Part shown: one piece after another, positions 34,793 to 46,633 of the stretch
How positions within the stretch are numbered: position 1 is the stretch's first letter
Layout of the letters: every line of letters starts with the position of its first letter
NCBI RefSeq assembly: GCF_040412425.1
Contig: NC_089762.1
Coordinates: 21,868,147-21,932,146 of the forward strand
Direction: 5' to 3'
Source: Macrobrachium rosenbergii
Lineage: Eukaryota > Arthropoda > Malacostraca > Decapoda > Palaemonidae
Length of the DNA stretch: 64,000 bases
Made by a program: the position numbers and the translations under genes
Notes under the pieces: model-generated
What the model saw: only the letters and a program-made list of their open reading frames with translations
Database searches by the model: none
What the model was told of the DNA's origin: nothing

Positions 34793-34924
34793 GTGAACGA
34801 ATTTTTGGTGACAGCAGTTGATAGTTCAAAGGTTGCTCAAGTTGTCAGTCTGCTCAAAGGACGTGCAGCACCAAACACACGGGATCCTTATGGGTATACT
34901 GTCCTGTGTCAAGCTGCCTTTAAG
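34793..34924 (+). CDS. Ankyrin-repeat gene, exon 7 (module 3, capping repeat)
   Basis: Seen: 44 codons between acceptor TTTACAG and donor GTACAG, phase 0/0. It starts VNEFLVTAVDSSKVAQVV, the module-opening cap with the SGD turn changed to DSS, then APNTRDPYGYTVLCQAAFK. Unlike exons 1 and 4, it stops after the first helix of the following repeat (AAFK before GD). Exon 10 uses the same break (AVYK before GV). Modules 3 and 4 thus share an intron position that modules 1 and 2 lack. In the TPLH position it has TVLC, a degenerate signature, so this repeat may be less stable. Confidence 0.85.
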
Positions 34925-37444
34925 GTACAGTGTACTTATATGTCTTCTTTCTCTGTGACTTTATAGTGTACTTATATGTCTTCTCTAAATTTACTTCCCT
35001 ATTATACAAATTATTTTTCCCAGTATACATGCTCATGTTCACTCGTTCAAATTATTTTCCCCAGTATACATGCTCATGTTAACTCATACAAATTATTTTT
35101 CCAGTATTCATGCTCATGTTCACTCCTAAATTTTCTTTTACTTCCATTTCTGTTTTATTTTCTTTCACCTTGATTACCTCAGTCACATTTTCGTGTACCT
35201 AAACATTATTTTCACCATCTTTCTCCCAAGTACCAGCATAGTATATATGAATGTTTTTTAAACCATGTATTCCTTACAGCTAAGCCTTCTCAAAACCCAT
35301 TTCATAGGAGTTTTTCTATTTCTGTTCACTTAGGTAGTCTAAACCTCCGTATTGTGCCCTCTCTTCTTTGTCAGCTATATTTCCATTTAGTAAATAAACC
35401 TTTTTTGGCCTCCAATCTTAGTCAGACTCAATTTTATGGCCTCCGGAAAATGTTTTCACTTTCTTAATTTGTTCATTTTATGAATAATTTACTGTACACT
35501 TTCCTTTCTTTCTTTATGAATATATTTTTATGAATATTTTCCGTTGTTGGGCAGTGTGCTCGTTGCTAATTCAGATTTGTCTCCTATTACACTCAGTTTC
35601 AGCCAAAAAATCCTTACACAGACATTTTTGTTTTTGTATACATCCCCATAATCTTCCAGATAAGAAGAGCTATTGTCCTCCCCCTGCCCTTCATCTTTTA
35701 ACCTCACCAAATACTGTACAGTCATTCTTTTTTCTTTCTAGTCTTGAAGATTATCCTTTCATTTTTGGTTCAAAAAGAGCCATATATCCAAATTTCCTTT
35801 CTTAAACATTTGTACTATTACATATTTTCTAAATTATGCATATGCAAAACCCCAATACTGTACTATACCTTATCAGTTCCCCATTTCTTTCTCCAAGAGG
35901 AGTATAGGCTATGGAGCTGGGAACCCCATATACCCACCCATTAGAGGATTTTCAAATCATTTAAAGAATGCTATTGTTAGCTGAGTTGTTTACAATTGCC
36001 TCAAAGAACAGTCTTCTGCCATTTACAGTCAATTTCCCTAATTAAGGATTCCAAACTCTCCACTACACCCCTTTGCCTTTTGGCAAAATGCAGTAGTATC
36101 ATAGTACATTAACACCTCAAAGCACAGGTGTTTTTAAGTTGTAGATTTATGAAAATGAAAACAAAAGCGTTCAAATTATTTTTGGTTAATCTTATCTCCA
36201 CAGAGTTAGAATTTTAACAAAAAACTTTTTAAACACTGTGCACAGGTAATTGTCACTGAAATGAAATTATTAAAGTAAAGATATTTAAGTATGACAAATG
36301 AACCTCTGCTTAATTCTTGAATAGGGAGAACACCATTCTTCTTAATATGACAGTAAAACATCCAGTTTGGGAAATATAAAACTTGCTTCAATTTTCAGTC
36401 ATTTTGGTCTAAACTGATTTTGTATTCTTGCTTTAGAAATCACAGCTTTATCATACTAATGTAAGATTCATCCCAAATGTAAATCGTATGCCATTATCAA
36501 GCATTGGAAGTTAGGTGGTACTATCTAAGTTACTAAAAGCAAAATCAAATAATAAGTCTTGCATATGTTAGGGAATGTGAATATAGCTAAATATTGAACA
36601 ATAGGACATGCATGTCCTTACTAGTCACATACATAATCCTGGTGCATTAATGAGAAATAGTACAAAAACTAAGGTAAATTCAAATTGCATGATGTTGGAA
36701 TGTTTTTCTTCCAGTGACAGCGACACAACTAGCATGCTAATAACTCACCAAAAGTACATTTGAAAGTAGGCTGCTAGTACATAAAAAACTTCTATTTGGT
36801 ACTAAATGATAGTAGGTGTATAAATACCACTCAAGATCACAGCACTGCAGACTAATCCAAAAGCAAAAAGATCGAGGGAGTTATTCTTATCATTATGGCA
36901 TCTGCCAAGTGACTGTAGTGATCAACAGCATTCAAAGATGTTGGCATGTTTGACGTATGAACATCACACCTTTGTCTTGATTTTTACAAATTTGTGTTTA
37001 GGATTGCTAAAAGTGCTACCTGCAAATTCTGACAGTAAATTAAATGCAAAATAACTCAATTAATAAGCAGTAGTCAAAGGTGAAATACATTTCTGACCTA
37101 ATTTGGCTACTCCACTTGGAGGTAGGATGCTTACCTCTTACAAAGATATAGGGGTTCTTTCAGTGACTGAGACACTCATTTCAACTCAGCTCAGATCACA
37201 CGTGCGCCGCCAACTATTAGAACACATGGGAGATGAAAGGCTCTTATTATGGAATTGAAATGAAATTAGATTTTTTCTTTTTCATGCTTAAAAGATCAAT
37301 TGAATTAACAGATAAAACTTACTTTTGCTATGTTTATTGATTGAACTATATAATTTTTATTCACAAGGGCTGCAGATTTTTTCAGTAATACTGTATACAT
37401 TACCCAGTCAGAATCCCCTTTCAAATATGCCATTTCCTCTTTAG
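34925..37444. other. Intron 7, one small tandem repeat
   Basis: Three copies of a 41-43-nt unit around CCAGTATACATGCTCATGTT lie at about 35005-35128. A 20-nt word (GTGTACTTATATGTCTTC) is duplicated at 34929 and 34965. No exon or element is recognised in the rest. Confidence 0.45.
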
Positions 37445-37603
37445 GGAGACATGTTGGTAGCAGAAGCCCTTTTGGATGCAGGTGCAGACCCAAACTTAGT
37501 AGATGAAGCTCATGGGAAGACACCTTTACATTATGCATCTGCGTGGGGTCACCTCTTCATTGTCAAGGCTCTGCTTGATAAGGGTGCTTCTGTTAATATT
37601 AAG
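37445..37603 (+). CDS. Ankyrin-repeat gene, exon 8 (module 3, repeats 2-3)
   Basis: Seen: 53 codons between acceptor CTCTTTAG and donor GTAAGC, phase 0/0. The translation GDMLVAEALLDAGADPNLVD is followed by GKTPLHYASAWGHLFIVKAL and LDKGASVNIK. It completes one ankyrin repeat and carries a second with a perfect TPLH and GH..IV.ALL core. The NIK end is the same border as the NAQ ends of exons 2 and 5. The downstream 7.2-kb intron holds a decayed DIRS-like retroelement. Confidence 0.88.
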
Positions 37604-37978
37604 GTAAGCAGTACTTTAGGGCAATGAAACAAAGAGTAGTAAGTATGAATTTAGAAACTGGAATCTGATTGGTTTTTATTTCATCCTTGAACTTAGAGTA
37701 AGAAGTTTCAAGGAATTTTTTAATATTTCAATAGTAAGTCATGCTGTATAGTGAGTAAAATCAATAATTTCTCATTTACTGTACTGTGCTTTCCAAAATA
37801 AATAAATGCTTTGGAGTTTTCCATTATCATCATGAACTAAAATTATTGTGATAAAAGAAGAGATACTGTGGGCAATTATTCACCTGAATAGAGCCTTGAT
37901 GCATGACTAATGCTAACCAAGAAAAATAGCCAGGGCAAGAGTAGTGTCCTAACCATCTGTTTTTGCAAGTGGAGACTA

Positions 37979-38349
37979 TCACAAAGCCTTACTCCTCCGA
38001 TGATTTCCTAAGCACTCCACCAATTGAACTTCCCCTTGTTCAATTTTGACAGTTTGAGGATCATTCTCCATTCGGAGGAGTCCATGGGGACATTGAAGAG
38101 ATACACTTGACAAATTAACATGTCTGACTCTATGGCTCCATTTAGGAGAGCCTTCTGTACATAGATTTTTATAGAGCTTAAGACTATGCACTTAACTTTC
38201 TTCAGTAGATAACTGCGGCATTTCAGTGATAAGGCACCATGAACAACAAGTAGGAAAACTAGGAGCCGACGTCTTTGGGTAATTTCCATGACAGCATAAG
38301 AGTAATGGCAAATATGACCAACTTGTGCACTTTTACCATATCTGTGCAA
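37979..38349 (-). pseudogene. DIRS-type reverse-transcriptase fragment on the minus strand
   Basis: The minus strand gives QKALLNGAIESDMLICQVYL, then FNVPMDSSEWRMILKLSKLN. The pattern E...LL.KGAIE, then VFLVPK..G.WRMILNLK.LN, is the start of a DIRS or gypsy reverse transcriptase. It lies opposite in strand to the larger relic downstream, with no active-site motif present. The call is weak to moderate. Confidence 0.45.
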
Positions 38350-39140
38350 GAAGGGTGAATGGAAAGACTGAGATACTGTAGTTGCGTAAGGCAGGTGATA
38401 GAGCCCTCCTGCCTTGAGGCCATTTATAATTCATCAGTGTGTCAACAGGCTCGATTGTGGGCAAGGCCAACTATTGGAGAATTCTTGCATATTGGTTGGT
38501 CTGTTTTATGGAACCCCTGGCGAGATCATAAGGGTAATTCCTTTGAGGACAAAAAGTGGCTGTGTTATAAAAAATGAGAACAAAATCAAACCCTCTTAAT
38601 TTATCTTAATTTATCTTCATCTTGAAAGAATGTGACTGTTCTTTATTGTCTTGATTATTATGCTGCTGTTATCTCTCTCTGGCACAAGATTGACATGTAA
38701 ATGTTTCTACAAGGGAAGATAGTTACATTAAAAGGGAAGATAGTTGCATGTTAAAAAAATAAAGAAGTGTTGAATATCTCGTTGACTAACATGCAAGAAG
38801 CATGCAAGAATATAATCTGAAACTGAGATGGTTTTGTAAACAATTTCATTGTCAGAGCAACTTTCTCTCAATAGTAGACAAGTTCAGTACATTAGCTTTT
38901 ACTGTTAATTCGAGCCACAGCAATTCCTAGTAGATTTATAATGCCACAGTAGAAGTATGGCTGCATTCGAGGACTAATTTACATGCCATGTGAATTAGAC
39001 AGGTGAGAAGCAGGAATCTGAACATGAAAAGTTTTGAAAGTGCAGCCAGTGTTCATCCTCAAAGGGGTTACGTACTGTTATAGTCCCCTACCCCGGGTTT
39101 TCATAAGACAGATTAACCAATATCAAAGAATTTTCTTATA
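38330..39140. repeat. Terminal-type repeat blocks of the DIRS-like relic, left
   Basis: Two blocks recur near the right end of the relic. 38340-38575 (GAAGGGTGAATGG, then GAGCCCTCCTGCC, GAGAATTCTTG) matches 43400-43605. 38980-39130 (GCCATGTGAATTAGACAGGT) matches 44212-44370 almost identically. A third, inverted, copy of the first block lies at about 39150-39260. Confidence 0.6.
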
Positions 39141-39599
39141 GTTGGTCTTGGCAGAGGAATGCTCTTTCCTGTGCCTACAGCATTTACCCAGTTTTCCTTT
39201 GCCCTTCTCATACAGATGTAGCAAAGAGCGCACAAACTGGCAAGACTCCCATTACTCTTTGGTCTCCTGTGTTATTCACACACCCCAATCATGCTCTGGA
39301 ACATTTTTGAATGCTAAGTAAACGTAATGTTGCAGCAGAGGAAAGCTAAGTCTCTAATCCAGAGCTCCTGCAAAAAGTTTATTCTTAAAAATTTAACAGT
39401 TAGGCATAATTGTCAAACTCTCCTAGCCACTGGATCCATAAAGGTGGGGAATTTGAATTAGGCTATGCCATGCCTTTGCTTTTGCTGTCAACTTTGACAA
39501 TTTTTAAAATCTTGTTAATTAGGAATTTTATGACTAAAGCTCATTAGTTGATGGTTTTTTTTATTTTTGTGTAAATCAATTTTGTTTGTGGAGTAAAAA

Positions 39600-42500
39600 G
39601 GGAAATTTATTTTTTAGATTTAGGTCCTGAGAGCAAGCTAACCAAGAACCCAAGGGTAAAGAGAAATTAAGTTTGTTGCTTAAATCCCTATTTTCATAGC
39701 TTTGACTGGTTCTAATATCATGACCAGTTCAAACTGTAACCCCCTGAAGCTGGGAGGATCAGTGACACCAGTTCTAACAACTTTTGGCACGATGCCTCAA
39801 TGTGCATCCTTTCACCAGATAGCAGATACCTGGACAGTGAAAGGAAAACAGTGGTTGAGATGGAATATGTGGAATTTTTCTGGATAGAACTGCTTTTTCC
39901 TAGTACAGAATGGTGCTTCGCCTGTCATTTGGAAGGCATTTAGAAACTGCCAAAGGAGATGGTCATATTTCCTGCATGTATGACAACAAAAGCCATTGAG
40001 GCAACCCCTTTTTCAGTTTCAGTGGAAATTTTGGTACCTCTATAATCCTGGAAAACCAATAACCCCCTTTGGTGGCACCAGCTTTCTGCACCTCACTCCT
40101 ATAACAATTAATTATGTGGAGGCAGATATTAAGTAATTTGTTAGTTACTGAGGGGCATAAGAAATATTGGAAATAAAACTGCTTATTTCATATATCCAGT
40201 ATCTGGCAATTCTACAAAAGCATGGACAACACTTGCCCTTCCTTTTGAATAGGAAAGTTTCAATTCAGTGTGGCCACCCAGTAGTTTGTGCCACTGAGAA
40301 CCAAATCTTAGTTCCATGGAAGGTTCCACATCTTTTCTGTCCTAGCCTTATCCACTAATATGTAAGTAACTATGAGGAGGCTCTCAAAGTCTTCTAGGAC
40401 TGTTTTGGCTGCAGTTGCAAAGACCTTCACGCAGACTTTATGGTGGCACTGTATGGTTTCATGGAGTAACACCTCAGCCTGAAAAGAACTGTGTGTTGCA
40501 CTTTCCAGATGACTACTGCTAGCCAAGTACTTTAATGCATTCCTTGTGGGACTTTGACCACCTCTATCAATCAGAAAGAGACACAATAACATGCCCCTAG
40601 TACAATTCCCTTCCACCCCTACTTATGGTTTCTGATAGGGAAGGACAGGTTGCAGTTTCAAGGTCTTGCTCTTTGTGTTAGATTTTTTACAGAAATTAGC
40701 AGCAATAGTTGTCCAGGAACTCAGAAAAGAAGGCATTCAATTGGTAGTTTACCTAGACAATTGTGGGAACTACCAAAAAAGAGTTCTTTTGAGATCTCAG
40801 AGTAATAGTCAGCACACTCCAGGCAATTATGTTGCTGGGATATCCTTTGTAGTTGGTTATCTTCCTAGCCAGACTCAAAACAGAATAAGGAAGGATCTGC
40901 AAAGGTTCCTTACTTAATCTGGGTTTTTGCCATGAAGGTAGGCAGTTGAGAGGATATTCTGTTCGTGGGCCTGGAAGGGAGCTCTACAAAATGGGTTGAA
41001 CTGACTCCTCTATCTATGTAGGGAGTAATACACATGGATGCCTCCTTAACAAGTTAGGGAGGCCACTGGGACAATTTTCAGGTAGCAGGAAGGTGGCTAC
41101 CTGTTTTAGGGAAGTGTCACTTCAATATCCTGGAGTTGTGTCTTTTTCCTGCCTCTTATCCCCGTAGATGGCTAATGCTGTCAGCGCACTTCACGGGCTG
41201 CACAGTAGGCATTATTAAAGTTTCTTTGAAGCAACCCTTTGGCCCCTAGCTGCAACCCCTTTTATTCCTTTTGCTGTACCTCCATTCATATTATCTTCTA
41301 TCTTGCTATCCATCCTCTCCTAACAATTGTTTCATAGTGCATCTGTGAAGTTTTCCTCCTGTCACACCTTTCAAACCTACCTACTGTACTCTCAGTTTTC
41401 CTTTTAGAGATAAATTACCTTGTAGGTCCCAGTGCTTGGCCTTTGCCTAAACTCTATATTTCATTCCATTCCTGCCACATTTTGTTGGTCCTAGTTAGTA
41501 AGATAGCAGTGACGTGCATCAAGAGGTCAGGTTCCGGTTCAGCCACTCTCAGTGCAGTCAGTGTCTATCCTATAGATGGCTCAGGCAAAAGTGGTATAGT
41601 ACTGTACTTGTCAGCAGTCCACCTAATGAGTCACTCCATGGATTGAGCGGATGCTAGGCAGACCCTCTTTTCAAATAATTGATAACATGCTTCCACATCC
41701 AGAAGTTTACTTGTTTCCCACACATAAATGATCAACTTTCAGTGTATGTCTCAAAACCTGGACAGTCAGGTAGTAGCAAGAGATACATTTCTACTGGACT
41801 GGAATAAATATAGGACATCCTACCTCCATTGTCCCAGATTTTTAAGGTTTTGAAACTACCTAAATTGGCCAAAGAGTCATTGGTTCTTGCTGCTTCAACA
41901 AAGGGCAAGAAAACCAGTCCTGATACTGTTTGCCATTGTATCCCAGATAGGAGGAGGAAAAGTCATATACGCATCCTATTTTCTGAACCACGACCTTCAT
42001 GTGTGAATTTTAAAACATCTAGTCTACCAAGAAGATTATTCACCCAACGTTGCTAGGTACCTGGTGCAAAAACTGCAGAATTCAACCATCCAGCAATGCC
42101 AGTCCATATGGAAAGTTTGGTTGGATTACCTCCAAACTGAGAGCCAGTTGAGCTTGGTTGGAAAAGTGTGACATTGTTTAGTCTATCTGTTTGAGGATAA
42201 GTGCATATCTGCTACTACAATTATGTCATGCAAGGCTGTGTTATTGAAGCCATTGCTTTATGGGTGTGGCATTGAATAAAATATAGAAGTTTTCAATGCC
42301 CGTCTCCAGTCCTTTGTGTTGTAAAGATTGGTTCGTGCAAGGCTTTTCATGACCAGGTCCCTGTACAATTATCTTTGAGCACTGTCTTCTTAAATTAGTA
42401 ATCGTAATGCAGCTACAACTCAGTGCTCCGAAAGGTGGTCTTTTTGACTGTCTTGTCATCCTGGCTGTCTTAGATTGGGGCAGTTTCATCACCCAAGCTC

Positions 42501-42850
42501 TTAGTTGTCATTTTGTCTCTTGGCATTCCATTTCTAGCCAAGATTGAGGGTCTTTTGAAGAAAAAATCCCCATTCTTATATGGGAACTCAGAATTACTGA
42601 TAAGACATTATTTCCAGTCCAAGCACTCCAGATTTACCCAGATGTTGTGGCAAATGTCCCAGATGGTCCTTTTTTCTTACACCCTATCACAAACAAGCCA
42701 CTTTCTCTGCATGGGCTGAGAATTGTCTTAGTGTCTTTAATAAGAAAGGTGGATGGCTTTTGTTGGAGACATTTCTTGCTAAGAAATCTGAGTTTATGAG
42801 GTAATTGTGAGAGGCAATTTTCCTCAAACACTGCTGCCATGACATCAAGC
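39600..42850 (+). pseudogene. DIRS-like tyrosine-recombinase retroelement, decayed
   Basis: In order on the + strand: reverse transcriptase (FLQKLAAIVVQELRKEGIQL, then VVYLDN, at 40680-40770, where YLDD is changed to YLDN); RNase H (MDASLTS, stop, GGHWDNF, then HFNILEL, at 41034-41140); the DIRS segment PEVYLFPTH and IFKVLKLPKLAKESLVLAAS (41696-41890); and a recombinase-like part (VWLDYLQTE, then SATTIMSCKAVLLKPLLYG, at 42117-42270). Many stops and frameshifts occur. A SINE copy interrupts it at 41162. Known: DIRS elements move through a circular intermediate with a tyrosine recombinase instead of a DDE integrase. This copy is dead. Confidence 0.65.
41162..41472 (+). repeat. SINE-like repeat, copy 6, inserted in the DIRS-like relic
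   Basis: TAGATGGCTAATGCTGTCAG, the CT-rich middle and TGTAGGTCCCAGTGCTTGGC with the tail TATTTCATTCC. It separates the RNase H part from the following domain, so it arrived after the retroelement. Confidence 0.7.
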
Positions 42851-43359
42851 AAATTTGGTTACACTATGTGCAGGTAGAGGGTATGTAAGTTCCGGTCCCA
42901 TAGACGCCTTCCTGATGCTGTGATATTTCTGAGATATTGCAGGGGAGAGGTGCAGTAGTGCTATGTCCCAACCTGGCATAATTTGCTATCACTTTAGAAC
43001 CATTTGGAATAAAACATTTGTAGGTTCTTGTTTTTTCATATCCTTCAGTGTTAAACCCTAATAGGTATCCTGAATGAAAGGAAGTAGGTAAAAACTTACC
43101 TGACTCTACCACAGACCATTTTTTTTGTCTTGGTCATTTGCATTTTTTACCTAGTAGCTAGGCCATTTCATCACCTGTCAAATTCTTTTGCATACTCTTT
43201 CGAGGGCGAACAACATCTTCACTATTAATAAATAGGTTTTGGTTAAGTAAAAAGCTATTTTTGGTAGCCTCGGTTAGTCTTCAACCCCATCTGCTTTCCT
43301 TGACAAAAAAGGCACGGGAATTTGTGGTGAGTATTTTCTTCCACATCCCTGGTGAGCAA

Positions 43360-44370
43360 TGGTGATCTTTGCCAGTTGGGCACTGTTGCCACATCAGTGT
43401 GAGAAGGGTGAAGGAAAATTGGGTAAACACTGTAGGCAAGGGAAAGAGCCCTCTTGCTTTAAGTCCCTTTATACTTTATCATTATGTCAGGTAAAGGCAC
43501 CATTCTGGCCAGGACCAGTTATGAGAGAATTCTTTGATATAGGTTGGCCTGTCTTATGGAGTCCTGGTGAGACCATAAGAGTAACTCCTTTTAGGACTAA
43601 CAGCAGTTACCAAAAATAGGGGTTTCCTTCGTCAAAACCTGTTTTTTAACAGTTCATAAGGCTATTAACCTTCAGATGTGGATGCTATTAGGTCGTGAAT
43701 TTGGCTCGTATACAGTTACATACTGTCATGGGAACTCAAAGGAGAGTCTCAAGAAGGAGCCTGTCACCCACATTAGTGTGTTCATGATGATCCTGGTTAA
43801 AGTTGACAAGAATACAGTAGTAGACTCAAAGAATGTGCAGGTAAGACAGTGTGCAAGACAAATGAAAGATACCACCTTTAGTTCAGTCATGAAGATGTTT
43901 GTAATTGGTTACACTAACTTAGCTTAAAATACTCAGGCAGTTTTCCTAATTTAACAATGATGGGAAAAACAAGCATCTATATATATAATGCTGAATTTAT
44001 TGACATTTTCATATGAAAGAGAAATTTCACTATTGTTTAGTATTCTTTGGAAAGATTAGCAGTTAAGATTGTGTCTTTATATATGCAGTACTGTAGTTTT
44101 CTTATTGATATTAGATACTTACATTTTAACTTTTAAAATCTGGTCAGTCTTGTTAGCTAAGTACAAAATGTCTGGTTGCATAAAAGCAAGTAAAGACAAT
44201 TTTAAATACATGCCATGTGAATTAGACAGGTGAGAAGCAGGAATCTGAACATGAAAAGTTTTGAAAGTGCAGCCATTGTTCATCCTCAAAGGGGTTACGT
44301 GCTCTTATGGTCCCCTCCCCCTGGTTTTCATAAGACAGATTAACCAATATCAAAGTATTTTCTTATAGTT
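43360..44370. repeat. Terminal-type repeat blocks of the DIRS-like relic, right
   Basis: 43400-43605 and 44212-44370 repeat the two blocks of 38330-39140 in the same orientation. The sequence between the blocks differs between the two ends. Confidence 0.6.
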
Positions 44371-44802
44371 GGTCTTTAATATAATCCTTTAATTTATTAA
44401 TTTCATGAAAGGGTGTGTCTAGTAATGAAATTGAGTGACTGTTATTTGATATACTGTATTATGTTCAAATTTTAATGGAATTTTATGTATCTCAATATAA
44501 ATAATTGCAAAGGTATATCACAATATACATAATAGCAAAGGTATATCACAATATACATAATAGCAAAGGTATATCACAATATATATTATTGCAAATGTTC
44601 AGTGATTAGATTTGTAATAAAATTTTCATCTCTATTTGTATATGAGAGCTGAGGTACACACGAAACAAAAATGTTTAAAGTTATCTTTCTTATCCCAATC
44701 TTCAATCAATACCATTGGAATGGTTAAAATCATCTCAAAATATGTTCATCATATTTTTTAACATAAAATATCTTTTAGGTAACTACATATGTTTTTCCCC
44801 AG
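44371..44802. other. Intron 8, end, with a 28-nt tandem repeat
   Basis: GCAAAGGTATATCACAATAT, then ACATAATA, is repeated a little over three times at 44507-44597. Nothing else is seen before exon 9. Confidence 0.6.
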
Positions 44803-45030
44803 GATAATGTTGGTGCAACACCACTCCATGAAGCTGCCAGGGAAGGTTTTGAAGATGTGATGATAGTTCTCATAGGACGTGGTTGTAATATCAATGAAAC
44901 TGACAATGAAGGTAACACACCCCTTCATGTCGCAGGAAAGTGGGGACAGGCTGCTGCTGTTGAGCTCCTACTGGAGAAGTGTGCAAAGGACAACATCAGG
45001 AATAAAAATAATCTATTATATTCTGACCTG
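44803..45030 (+). CDS. Ankyrin-repeat gene, exon 9 (module 3, two repeats and linker)
   Basis: Seen: 76 codons, the longest exon here, between acceptor TTCCCCAG and donor GTAAGT; phase 0/0. It holds two repeats, DNVGATPLHEAAREGFEDVM and NEGNTPLHVAGKWGQAAAV, each followed by its second helix, and ends with the linker RNKNNLLYSDL. Exons 3 and 6, its counterparts, hold one repeat (43 codons). The excess of 33 codons is one ankyrin repeat, so a single repeat was duplicated, or two exons were fused, in this module. The following intron, 14.4 kb, is the longest seen. Confidence 0.88.
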
Positions 45031-45334
45031 GTAAGTAATATAGAATTGTTTCTTAACTTAATATTTAATTGTAATGTATTTACATATACTGCAAGTACCA
45101 TATATGGTATAAAGTAGTCAAACAGATGTTCTTTCATCACTGTAGTCGACGCATTTTAAGAACATCGCAAGGCCACGCCCACATCCTCCCTACCCCACCC
45201 CACCACCCCAGCCTAATCCCCTCCCTTCTTTCACGATATTACTCATACAGCTGGCAGCGCTGTCGTTATCGTGAGCCGGAGTTGCAAGATTCAGTCTGAT
45301 CATTCAGATACCCTCATGCATTGAGAGGGAGAGG

Positions 45335-46633
45335 ATGGCGTCCGGTACCACACCTACCCTTATCCTTGGTAGGACAATGGGAACAGCCAGACTCGTCAGC
45401 CAAGCTAGGAATATTGTCCTTTATGTCTTCAAGTATTTTGATAATGAGGACAAGGCAGACTTGATACAAGAAATAATAAAGAAAAGCTCTGAGGCAACGA
45501 ATGTTTCACAAAGCTTAATCAACAGGATCAGGCTCCAGGGCAAGAGGAGTGGAAATGGAGTAATTCAGTCACCACTCCATCGGAATTGTCTACTGACTGC
45601 CCTTGGGAGGACTGATTATTTCGACAAGGAAGTGATGAGAAGAGAAATTCTTGCCTTTTATGAAAGAGGAGAGCTACCTACACCTGATTTGCTGCTTCGG
45701 AGACTGAGGAAGCCACCAGTGGATTTCAGAGAAGGAAGCATAAGCCTGCAGAAATTATTGAAGAGTATGGAATTCAGATATAAGAAACATTGTAGTAGCA
45801 GAGCTATACGGTATTGATGGAGAGATCAGATGTTGTAGATGCCCAAAACAGATTCCTAAGGGAACTCAAAAGCAACAGAAGCATTGAATGTCCAAGGCCA
45901 GAAATTTATCTTGATGAAGAAACTTGGGTCAAAATGCCAACATCAAACAGTGTTGGACAGATAAGGAGGGTACCATTGGGCCTAATACAAAAATCAGCAG
46001 AGGTGGCAGATTCATCATTGTCCACACAGGAAGTTCTGAAGGCTTTGTTCCTGGTGCAAATCTAAGACTGGTAATAAAGGAGATTATCATGATTCCGTGA
46101 ATAGCCATACATTCAAGAAATGGTTTCTAGAGCAGTTGATGCCAAACATCCCTCCAAGATCATTAATTATTATGAACAACATGCAGCTGAACAAGGCACC
46201 TACAGGAAATTCAAGAAAAGGAGATATCATCAAGTGGTTAAGTGAATACAGCATTCCTTATGGTACAGCTTCACAAGAAAACCAAGTTGCGCTATGAAAT
46301 CGATGAACTTGCTGCTGTTGCAGGGCATGAAGTACTCCGACTACCACCATACTATTGCCAGTTTAACCCAATTAAACTCATATGGGCTCACATCAAACAA
46401 GAAGTAAAGAAGAAAAATTCAAACGACAAGCAATTCATGAAAAAGAACTGGCACTATAAGCTGTTGATAATGTGACTACAGATAACTGGAAAAAATGCAT
46501 AGAACATTCAAAAATGATTCAAGAAGACTATAGTAAGAAAGAAATTGCTTTTGAACACATGTTTGAGTCATTTTCAATTGAACTGAGCCACTCAGACAGC
46601 AGCAGTGATGAAAGTGATGAGGATGAGCACTAA
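45335..46633 (+). pseudogene. IS630/Tc1-type transposase (DDE_3 group), inactive
   Basis: The N-terminal frame MASGTTPTLILGRTMGTARL includes a helix-turn-helix-like part (VLYVFKYFDNEDK). The DDE part is split over frames: YLDEETWVKMPTSN (first Asp, about 45915), MNSHTFKKWFLEQLMPNIPP, LIIMNNMQLNKAPTGNSRKG, then YEIDELAAVAGHEVLRLPPY and CQFNPIKLIWAHIKQEV. It ends in an acidic tail SDSSSDESDEDEH and a stop at 46633. In the family pattern the second Asp stands in MDNAP and the third acid in FNPIELIW. Here they are Asn (MNNM) and Lys (IKLIW), so two of three catalytic residues are lost besides the frameshifts. Terminal inverted repeats were not identified. Confidence 0.75.
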
